Assembly (NCBI GenBank): GCA_022561955.1
Contig: JADFQF010000031.1
Span: 1 to 9,401 of the forward strand
DNA: 9,401 bases
Direction: 5' to 3'
DNA from: Chloroflexota bacterium
Lineage (GTDB): Bacteria; Chloroflexota; Dehalococcoidia; SAR202; UBA11138
The notes beneath the pieces were generated by a model. That model was not told the DNA's origin and made no database searches. It saw only the letters and a program-made list of their open reading frames with translations. Shown piece by piece: positions 1-5,385 of the stretch; positions within the stretch are counted from its first letter, which is position 1, and every line of letters begins with the position of its first letter. The translations under genes were made by a program, and so were the position numbers.

Positions 1-783
1 TCGTTGGAGGACATCAGAGTAGGCGGGCCGACGAGAGTCTCGGCGGAGGTCATGGCCTGGCCCAGGGGCACGATAGGCTTTGCCAACGCGGTCGGCATGC
101 GAGACGTCGAAGTGCTCTCCTTTGGCCTGATGCAGGCGGAGCGACAGGGAAGGCGTTTTCTTCATCGCACCGCCGCATCATTCGTCCGAGCCAGGGCCGG
201 GATCTCGGCGCGTACACTGGTATCGGCCGAGGAGTTGGAGCTCGGCTCATCGGGCGCGGGGCTCATCGTCGTCGGATCGCACGTTCCCAGAACGACCTCT
301 CAGCTCGATGAGCTTATTCGAGTACCCAACGTCGAGGCCATCGAGGTAGACGTGTCCCGGCTCTTGTCGGACGAGCACCATGCCTCCGAGGTGGACCGAG
401 TGGCGGGCAGGGCGGACGCCGGCATGAAGTCCGGCAAAGACGTGGCCATATTCACGACGCGCCGGCTGGTGTCGGGAGACGACGCCGACAGCAATTTGGC
501 CATAGGCAAGAAGATTTCCGGCGGCCTCATAGACATCGTGAGGTCGCTGTCCGAGCGGCCCCGATACTTGCTGTCCAAGGGAGGAAATACGTCGAGTGGC
601 ATCGCTACCCATGCCCTCGGCGTCAAGAGGGCGATGGTGCCGGGGCAGATCTTGCCGGGGGTGCCGGTCTGGAAGCTGGGCGCGGAGAGCAGGTGGCCCG
701 GCCTGGCGTTTGTCCTGTTTCCGGGCAACATAGGGGGTTCTGATGCGGTCTCGGAGCTCGTGCTGAAGCTGAGGACCGGCTGA
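1..783 (+). CDS. Four-carbon acid sugar kinase (DUF1537/OtnK-like), C-terminal part
   Basis: The frame is open from the first base, so the gene begins upstream. The family is usually just over 400 residues and about 260 are visible. Seen: a segment FLHRTAASFVRARAG (bases about 154-198), typical of the end of the N-terminal substrate domain; GLIVVGSHVPRTTSQL (about 262-309), which opens the C-terminal nucleotide-binding domain; then GGNTSSG, GQILPGVPVW and VLFPGNIGG near the end, matching the phosphate/nucleotide-binding glycine loops. Family knowledge: these cytoplasmic ATP-dependent kinases phosphorylate 3- or 2-oxo-tetronates, threonate, erythronate and related sugar acids. The stop overlaps the start of the next gene (TGATG, 781-785), implying coupled translation with the aldolase. 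The glycine loop reads GGNTS where GGETS or GGITS is more usual. The exact substrate cannot be read from the sequence. Family assignment is secure. Confidence 0.9.
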   Translation, partial: SLEDIRVGGPTRVSAEVMAWPRGTIGFANAVGMRDVEVLSFGLMQAERQGRRFLHRTAASFVRARAGISARTLVSAEELELGSSGAGLIVVGSHVPRTTSQLDELIRVPNVEAIEVDVSRLLSDEHHASEVDRVAGRADAGMKSGKDVAIFTTRRLVSGDDADSNLAIGKKISGGLIDIVRSLSERPRYLLSKGGNTSSGIATHALGVKRAMVPGQILPGVPVWKLGAESRWPGLAFVLFPGNIGGSDAVSELVLKLRTG

Positions 784-1628
784 TGTTGACATCCACGGCC
801 GTCATGCTTCAGATGGCCCAGAACTACGGCTACGCCGTCGGCGCATTCAACGTGTACAACCTCGAGGGGGTCCGGGCCGTCGTCTTAGCGGCGGAGGCCG
901 AGTTCAGCCCGGCGATTCTTCAGCTGCATCCGGCGGCCATCGAGCACGGAGGCAAGACGTTGGTGGAGATGTGCATGGCGGCCGCTCGGCAGACGTTCGT
1001 GCCGATGTCCGTCCACCTGGACCACAGCGCTTCGGACGACGACATCAAGAGCGCACTGGACCTGGGGCTCGTCTCCATCATGGCCGACGGGTCAATGCTG
1101 TCCTACGAGGAGAACGTCGCCTTCACGGGCGGAGTGACGGCCCTTGTGCACAGCAGGGACGGCACCGCGGAGGCGGAGCTGGGAAGGCTCACGGGCTCTG
1201 AGGACGACCTCACCGTTCCCGAGAACCTGGCCAAATTCACCGATCCGGCCCAGGCCAAGGACTTCGTCAGCCGCACGGGCGTCGACGCGCTGGCCGTCTG
1301 CATAGGCAACGTTCATGGTAGTTATCGCGGCAAGCCCGAGCTGGATTTTGAACGCCTGGAGGCCATACGCAAGAACGTCTCGCTTCCCCTGGTCCTGCAC
1401 GGCGCGTCGGGGCTGCCGGCGGATATGATCTCGCGGTCCATCGAGCTGGGCGTCTGCAAGTTCAACGTAAACACCGAGGTGCGACAGGCCTACGTCGATG
1501 CCCTCAGGGGCCGGCTCGACGGTTCTCAGGACCCAGACCTGCTAACGATGATGCGGGCGGCGGTCGCAGCAATGCAGGACGTCGTAGCCTCGAAACTAAG
1601 ACTATTCGGCTCCAGCGAAAAGGGCTGA
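783..1628 (+). CDS. Class II (zinc) ketose-bisphosphate aldolase, GatY/KbaY/FbaA family
   Basis: Complete 281-residue protein of normal length for the short GatY/KbaY branch of class II aldolases. Seen: GAFNVYN near residue 20; HLDHS with the predicted catalytic Asp80 and zinc ligand His81; IMADGS at 99-104; EAELG with Glu132; NVHGSY with zinc ligand His178; LVLHGASGLP with zinc ligand His206; and KFNVNTE, the C-terminal phosphate-loop region. All expected catalytic positions are present, so it should be active. Family knowledge: these enzymes use zinc to cleave or form ketose phosphates, releasing DHAP. The start is fixed by the TGATG overlap with the kinase gene. That context points to cleavage of a phosphorylated sugar acid rather than glycolytic fructose bisphosphate; this is inference. 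Plants carry a natural fusion of a DUF1537 domain with this aldolase domain, which supports joint function. Confidence 0.92.
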   Translation: MLTSTAVMLQMAQNYGYAVGAFNVYNLEGVRAVVLAAEAEFSPAILQLHPAAIEHGGKTLVEMCMAAARQTFVPMSVHLDHSASDDDIKSALDLGLVSIMADGSMLSYEENVAFTGGVTALVHSRDGTAEAELGRLTGSEDDLTVPENLAKFTDPAQAKDFVSRTGVDALAVCIGNVHGSYRGKPELDFERLEAIRKNVSLPLVLHGASGLPADMISRSIELGVCKFNVNTEVRQAYVDALRGRLDGSQDPDLLTMMRAAVAAMQDVVASKLRLFGSSEKG

Positions 1629-1650
1629 TTTGTAAGACCGGAGGGACGAT

Positions 1651-2517
1651 ATGAGCTCGATTGACGATTCGATTTCGCGGGTCCCGGCGATCGTCGGCGT
1701 CTCAGCGAAGCACCTGGAGACCGGAGCGGAGGTCCGTCACAACGCCGACGGCGTGTTCTTCACGGCCAGCACGTTCAAAGTCCCATTGCTGGTCGAGCTG
1801 CTCTGTCAGGTGGACCAGGGCAAGATAGACCTCGCCCGACGCGTCGAGCTGACCGACGACCAGCGCACTCCGGGGTCGGGCGTCCTCAAGCAGTTGGGCG
1901 CAGGCTTGCAGCCAACGGTGAAAGACCTCGCCATGCTCATGATAATCATCAGCGACAATATGGCCACGGATATCCTGTACAAAATGGTGGGCCGCGATAA
2001 CCTGAGCGCCAGGCTGCAAACCCTGGGTCTGTCGAAGACGCAAATCCCCATGTCGACCAGGGAGCTGCTATACAGCCTCGTAGGCCTCGACGTCGACAAC
2101 CCGCTTCACTCTTACGGCATGGCGACCGACAAGCTGTTCCTGAGGCAGTTCGTCATGGACTCCGACGGGTTTTCAGAGGAAAAGTCCGACGTCTCTTCCC
2201 CCGACGATATGTGCCGGCTCCTGGAGATGGTCTATCGCGGAGAGGCGCTTTCCGGGCCGTCGCGAGAGGTATTCTTCGACATCATGAAGCGCCAGCAGCT
2301 AAACAACGTGCTGCCTCTGAAGCTTCCAGCGAACACCGAGAGCGCGCATAAGACGGGCAGCTACCACGGCGTGCGATGCGACGTCGGAGTGGTCTACGCC
2401 CCCAACGGGCCGTACAGCGTGGCGATCATGGCAAAGCAGGTGACGGGAGAAATTTTGGAGACCGACATGGCGTTGGCCGCCGTCTCACGGGCCATCTACG
2501 ACGAGCTGGTTAGGTGA
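1651..2517 (+). CDS. Class A beta-lactamase-fold serine hydrolase without signal peptide
   Basis: 288 residues. The three hallmarks of the penicillin-recognising fold are present in order with class A spacing: STFK (Ser40, Lys43), SDN (101-103) and KTG (234-236). A good Shine-Dalgarno (GGAGGG, 1640-1645) sits 5 nt before the ATG and no upstream in-frame extension is needed, so the start is secure. The N-terminus is polar (MSSIDDSISRVP) with no signal peptide, unusual for a family that normally acts in the periplasm or outside the cell. The omega-loop glutamate is not in a normal ExxLN motif: the best candidate is Glu138 (R137-E138), with Ser142 where Asn170 would be, and about 46 residues rather than about 17 separate it from the following SPDDM segment. 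The gene lies 22 bp behind the aldolase gene and is probably co-transcribed. It may be an intracellular amide or ester hydrolase rather than a resistance enzyme; the fold is sure, the substrate is not. Confidence 0.85.
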   Translation: MSSIDDSISRVPAIVGVSAKHLETGAEVRHNADGVFFTASTFKVPLLVELLCQVDQGKIDLARRVELTDDQRTPGSGVLKQLGAGLQPTVKDLAMLMIIISDNMATDILYKMVGRDNLSARLQTLGLSKTQIPMSTRELLYSLVGLDVDNPLHSYGMATDKLFLRQFVMDSDGFSEEKSDVSSPDDMCRLLEMVYRGEALSGPSREVFFDIMKRQQLNNVLPLKLPANTESAHKTGSYHGVRCDVGVVYAPNGPYSVAIMAKQVTGEILETDMALAAVSRAIYDELVR

Positions 2518-3274
2518 AGTCACTTTCCCTGATACCTAAGAACTCTTGCAGGGTTCGGAATTCCTCGCTTGAGAGACACTCTCTAAATGACCAAGGGCCT
2601 ATCCACGCGTTGGGGTGTGGCAGAAAGGCGAAGTATCGCATCTTTTCGCCAATCCGGATGGGACCGTGGATGTTCCCAGTTCTGGGCAATTCAAATTTGT
2701 CACGAACTGCGAGCTTGGCGAATCTTCCCAAGCACACTATGACATTTGCGCCTGACAAGGATAGAAGAGGCCGAAGATAACGGTCAGCACATTCTTCTAA
2801 CGCAGATTTAACGCCAAATTCCCTCGCTGAAGGACAATGCACTACTTCAGAGAGGGCATAGTCTTCGCCAGGGCGCACACTTTCCTTCTCTAACAACTCA
2901 GAAGCCCGCTTCTTTACGGCGCTCCAGAAGCCGACCGATCCTCCGTAGGTCTGTTCCTTCTTGAGTGGATATCGCCCGTCCTTAATCCATTGCTTCCCGC
3001 CACCGCCAAAGCGGTTGTTGAAGTAGTCGGCCACAGAGTCATCGGGCCAAGAGTACTCCGGGTATTCGTTGACGTTGCCCATAGCGGGGTTGGAACTCAG
3101 AAACAGAATTGGGGCCTTCTCCAGACGACCGCTCCATGGTTCGGGCATCAGGTGACCCATCGGAGACTCTGACCCCTGGCTCAGAATTATCTCTGCGCAC
3201 GGGCCGTCTTTGTGCAGATGCTCCAGGCAAGCCCGCACATTTGGACATCGGAATATCTCATGTAGCAGATCCAT
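2510..3274 (-). CDS. Uracil-DNA glycosylase superfamily-like protein
   Basis: 254 residues from the chosen ATG at 3274. That start has AAAGGGG 6 nt upstream, whereas an in-frame ATG at 3298 directly abuts the preceding stop and lacks such a site. Seen: PILFLSSNPAMG (residues 55-66), resembling the first UDG motif (GxNPG-like); EVVHCPSAREF (143-153), then EECADRYLRPLL with a second Cys 15 residues on (Cys147, Cys162), like the iron-sulphur cysteines of family 4 UDGs; VIVCLGRFA (178-186); and LPHPNA (218-223), like the HPS motif. Cys10, Cys16 and Cys26 near the N-terminus could complete a [4Fe-4S] site, but their spacing is not classic. The base composition is lower in GC than in adjacent genes, suggesting transfer. 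It is last in the minus-strand run and overlaps the plus-strand gene by 8 bp tail to tail. The superfamily is likely; glycosylase activity is unproven. Confidence 0.65.
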   Translation of the reverse strand: MDLLHEIFRCPNVRACLEHLHKDGPCAEIILSQGSESPMGHLMPEPWSGRLEKAPILFLSSNPAMGNVNEYPEYSWPDDSVADYFNNRFGGGGKQWIKDGRYPLKKEQTYGGSVGFWSAVKKRASELLEKESVRPGEDYALSEVVHCPSAREFGVKSALEECADRYLRPLLSLSGANVIVCLGRFAKLAVRDKFELPRTGNIHGPIRIGEKMRYFAFLPHPNAWIGPWSFRECLSSEEFRTLQEFLGIRESDFT

Positions 3275-3287
3275 CGGATTCCCCTTT
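3272..3287 (-). promoter_or_regulatory. Ribosome-binding site that decides the UDG-like gene start
   Basis: On the minus strand AAAGGGG (3287-3281) lies 6 nt before the ATG at 3274-3272. The in-frame ATGs at 3298 and 3292 lack a comparable site, and the first lies immediately after the upstream stop codon (3301-3299). This favours the shorter 254-residue protein. Confidence 0.7.
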
Positions 3288-3298
3288 AACATGGCCAT

Positions 3299-4084
3299 TC
3301 ACCCAAGCCCAAATACCTTCATCGCGGTGCCGCCCATGACCCAGTCGCGGTCCTCGTCGCTCTTGAAGGCGGGGTGGTCCCTGACTCCCTCAAGAGCGTT
3401 GCGGTAGCCCTCGCGGTTGCTCACCGGCGGGTAGTCGCTTCCCCACATCATGCGCCGCGGGCCGAATGCGTCGTAGGCCATCTCGATCAGCGGAGGCGTG
3501 TGGTCGAAGTGAAATGCCGGACGCAGCACTGAGGGGCGCTCGCTGATCTCGCCAAGGCCGCCGACCTTGATGTACGTGTTTGGAAAGCGAGCCAGGTCCA
3601 GCGCCTTCTCGTACGCGCTGAAGGGAGGCTGAGCGCCTACGCCGACTCCGGCCAGGTGCTCGATGATAAACGTAAGGCCGGAGAGCTCCGCAACAAGCTC
3701 GGCGAACTCGTCCGACGCGAAGCCCTCGACGCCGCCCGAGCAGCTCACGACCAGACCCAGGTCTCGCGCCTTCTTCCACAGGGCGTACGGGTCTGAGCCG
3801 GGGGAGCGCTCGGCAGGCCCGATTCTGACACCAACGGCGCCCTCATTGGCCCAACGCTCCAGGGCATCGGGCGCGTCCGGCTGTGACGAGTCCACCGCCG
3901 CGACCACGGCGAAGCGTCCGGGGTGCCTGCTTGCCGACTCCAGGAGATAGCTGTTATCGAAGACGCCGCGGTGCTGTATCAACGCGGCCTTTTCCACCCC
4001 GTTGGCATCCATCTGAAACAGCAACGACTCTATGGGCTCAAACCAGCTGTTTCCGGCGTGGCAATGGGTGTCTACAACCGTCAT
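3299..4084 (-). CDS. Amidohydrolase (amidohydrolase_2 / COG2159-like TIM barrel)
   Basis: 261 residues, within the usual range for the compact amidohydrolase_2 family. Seen: VVDTHCH at the N-terminus with metal-type His7 and His9; GAVGVRIGP at 82-90; FIIEHLAG with His143; KVGGLGEI at 173-180; and MMWGSDYPP with the catalytic-type Asp217 near the C-terminus. Family knowledge: relatives include 2-pyrone-4,6-dicarboxylate lactonase, L-fuconolactonase and other lactone hydrolases or decarboxylases of the cytoplasm. GAGGGG lies 7 nt before the ATG and supports the start. The gene follows the PuuE-like gene by 12 bp and precedes the UDG-like gene by 24 bp, so all three are probably one transcript. 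A lactonase or amide hydrolase for a catabolic intermediate is the most likely role; the exact substrate is unknown. Confidence 0.85.
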   Translation of the reverse strand: MTVVDTHCHAGNSWFEPIESLLFQMDANGVEKAALIQHRGVFDNSYLLESASRHPGRFAVVAAVDSSQPDAPDALERWANEGAVGVRIGPAERSPGSDPYALWKKARDLGLVVSCSGGVEGFASDEFAELVAELSGLTFIIEHLAGVGVGAQPPFSAYEKALDLARFPNTYIKVGGLGEISERPSVLRPAFHFDHTPPLIEMAYDAFGPRRMMWGSDYPPVSNREGYRNALEGVRDHPAFKSDEDRDWVMGGTAMKVFGLG

Positions 4085-4096
4085 GACCGGGCCCCT

Positions 4097-4957
4097 CTAT
4101 GAAACGGAATCGTACCAGTCCAGTATCTCGCTGCCGGTCATGAACTGCACCCCTTCGTGGGACCTGATGTAGTCCAGCAGCTTGGCGAAATAGCCTATGC
4201 GGTGCGGCACGCCCATGATGTAGGGATGAAGGGCGATGGCCATGAACCGTACCGATTCGGCGCTCTCCTCATACAGCACGTCGAAATGGTCTTTGCCTCG
4301 TTCGTACATCTCCGGAGAGCTATGGTGCTGGACGACGTACATCGCGATGTCGTTCAGCTCCTGAGTGTACGGAAGGGATATGAGGCGGCCCGAGCGCACC
4401 TTGAGCGGCACCGGCTGGTCGTCCATGACCCAGTCGCAGGTGTACTCGATGCCCTCTTCGGCCAGCAGGTCCGGCGTGTCGAAGGTCCCCGCGAGACCCG
4501 GGCCCATCCAGCCACGAGGCGCCTTGCCCGACGCCTCTTTTATCGTCGCGATGGTCTTGCGAATGGTGCCGCGAACGTCGGCCTCCATGGGAAGCGCCTT
4601 CTGCTTGAAGCCGTGGCCCATGAGCTCCCAATCGGAGTCCAGCATCGACTTGAATACCTCCGGATAGCTGTTGCAGACGGAGGCGTTCAGGCTGACCGTC
4701 GCCCTGATGCCAAGATCGTCGAGAATCTTCTTGATGCGCCAGTAACCCACGCGCATGCCGTACTCGTGCCAGCTGTAGTTAGGTATGTCGGGAATCACCG
4801 ACACGCCCTGGGGAGTCGGCAGCACCTGCCGGGCCATGGGCTCGTTGATGTCCCACTCCTCGACGTTGACGATCACCCACACGCCGATTCGGGCGTTGGG
4901 AAGCTTCAGCGGAGGCCTGTCGAATATCGCGCTGTAGTCTGCTCTTGGATTGCTCAT
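4097..4957 (-). CDS. Polysaccharide deacetylase-family protein, PuuE (allantoinase)-like
   Basis: 286 residues, NodB-like barrel fold. Seen: NVEEWD (31-36), matching the N-x-E-E motif of PuuE-type enzymes rather than the TFDD metal motif of chitin deacetylases; GYWRIKKILDDLGIRATVSLN (71-91), the typical barrel strand; GHG with His115 but no second histidine of the HxxxH zinc pair; GWMGPG followed by TPDLLAEEGIEYTCDW and DDQP (149-182); and LHPYIMGVPHR (243-253). Family knowledge: PuuE is a metal-independent allantoinase, and related proteins act on other cyclic amides. No signal peptide is visible, so it is probably cytoplasmic. It is first in the minus-strand run with the amidohydrolase; together they look like two hydrolytic steps of a small-molecule pathway (inference). 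The ribosome-binding site is weak (GGTGA, 9 nt away). Confidence 0.83.
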   Translation of the reverse strand: MSNPRADYSAIFDRPPLKLPNARIGVWVIVNVEEWDINEPMARQVLPTPQGVSVIPDIPNYSWHEYGMRVGYWRIKKILDDLGIRATVSLNASVCNSYPEVFKSMLDSDWELMGHGFKQKALPMEADVRGTIRKTIATIKEASGKAPRGWMGPGLAGTFDTPDLLAEEGIEYTCDWVMDDQPVPLKVRSGRLISLPYTQELNDIAMYVVQHHSSPEMYERGKDHFDVLYEESAESVRFMAIALHPYIMGVPHRIGYFAKLLDYIRSHEGVQFMTGSEILDWYDSVS

Positions 4958-5062
4958 ATTTTCGATTCACCGTCCCAGCGTTCACAGGTTGAATTCTCGG
5001 TGCGCGGACCGGGCCGCACTGCCGCTCTCGTGGTCTGCCACGGGAAGCGTGCTCGGCCTGTA

Positions 5063-5076
5063 TTCACGTTCGTGAA
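5063..5076. promoter_or_regulatory. Candidate operator, palindrome with 6-bp arms
   Basis: TTCACG and CGTGAA are perfect inverted arms around a TT spacer, giving TTCACGTTCGTGAA. It lies about 106 bp upstream of the PuuE-like gene's start, a suitable place for a repressor or activator dimer. No regulator gene is in the window, so the role is inference from symmetry and position. Confidence 0.35.
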
Positions 5077-5133
5077 CTTTAGCAGAAATGCATGCGGCGG
5101 AACAGTCGGCGGATGGGCTCACCCCCATCCCAG

Positions 5134-5157
5134 CCTTCCCCCGTGAACGGGGGAAGG
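5134..5157. repeat. GC-rich hairpin, REP-like intergenic repeat
   Basis: Arms CCTTCCCCC (5134-5142) and GGGGGAAGG (5149-5157) are perfectly complementary around GTGAAC; the outer G-C of that loop can extend the stem to 10 bp with a four-base loop. Six-base direct repeats CTCACC lie at 5118-5123 and 5168-5173. It sits upstream of both flanking genes and has no T-tract, so it is not placed to terminate either. From memory, hairpins with this CCTTCCCCC core recur between genes of many bacteria; I could not verify that here. Confidence 0.6.
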
Positions 5158-5211
5158 GGTATTTTGTCTCACCACCACTTACAGCGCGAAGGGTCTTCTG
5201 GGCCGGAACAT

Positions 5212-5227
5212 TGGGTACGCGTACCCA
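5212..5227. promoter_or_regulatory. Perfect 16-bp palindrome, candidate operator
   Basis: TGGGTACGCGTACCCA is identical to its reverse complement over 16 bases. It lies about 160 bp before the coiled-coil gene and 255 bp from the PuuE-like gene. A perfect palindrome of this length with no spacer is typical of a dimeric regulator site, but no matching regulator is seen in the window. Confidence 0.4.
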
Positions 5228-5341
5228 GCCTGACCAGCGGCACGCCGTCAATGCCTCGGATGTTCGCCCCGATGATTTCAGGCCTCGATTAATGCAATAT
5301 AGGCTGGTGCAAACAAAAAGCACACGTTCGATCACTATGAA

Positions 5342-5361
5342 ATACGAAGTCGGATTCGTAT
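5342..5361 (+). promoter_or_regulatory. Leader hairpin just upstream of the coiled-coil gene
   Basis: ATACGAA (5342-5348) and TTCGTAT (5355-5361) form a perfect 7-bp stem with a six-base loop GTCGGA. It ends 24 bp before the ATG and about 12 bp before the GGAG ribosome-binding site, so it would lie in the mRNA leader. It could protect the mRNA or modulate translation, or be a protein-binding site. Confidence 0.35.
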
Positions 5362-5385
5362 CGAAGTAGCCTACGGAGCGATTCT

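Larger units (their letters stand above)
4958..5385. other. Gene-free divergent intergenic region rich in inverted repeats
   Basis: 428 bp between the minus-strand PuuE-like gene and the plus-strand coiled-coil gene. I find no convincing coding sequence: the short open frames lack plausible start sites and recognisable protein. It holds five inverted repeats: 5026-5045 (8-bp arms with one G-T pair), 5063-5076, 5134-5157, 5212-5227 and 5342-5361. Both promoters must lie here. A weak minus-10-like TATAGG at 5298-5303 could serve the plus-strand gene, but its minus-35 partner is poor, so I do not call it as a promoter. Confidence 0.7.

Noticed and set aside
247..792. Minus-strand open frame opposite the sugar kinase gene
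   Set aside because: Antisense shadow of DUF1537 motifs with no ribosome-binding site or protein resemblance.
1651..2517. Calling this gene an antibiotic-resistance beta-lactamase
   Set aside because: No signal peptide, an altered deacylation motif and a metabolic-operon context; the motifs alone show only the fold.
4157..5146. Long plus-strand open frame (329 codons) opposite the PuuE-like gene
   Set aside because: It lies antisense to a protein with clear family motifs, its translation shows no recognisable domain, and long antisense frames are expected in GC-rich coding DNA.
5134..5170. Intrinsic terminator at the GC-rich hairpin
   Set aside because: It lies upstream of both divergent genes and the following bases (GGTATTTTGTC) do not give a proper T-tract.
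5321..5340. tRNA T-loop-like GTTCGATC
   Set aside because: No T-stem pairing, no acceptor stem and no anticodon arm at the right distances.
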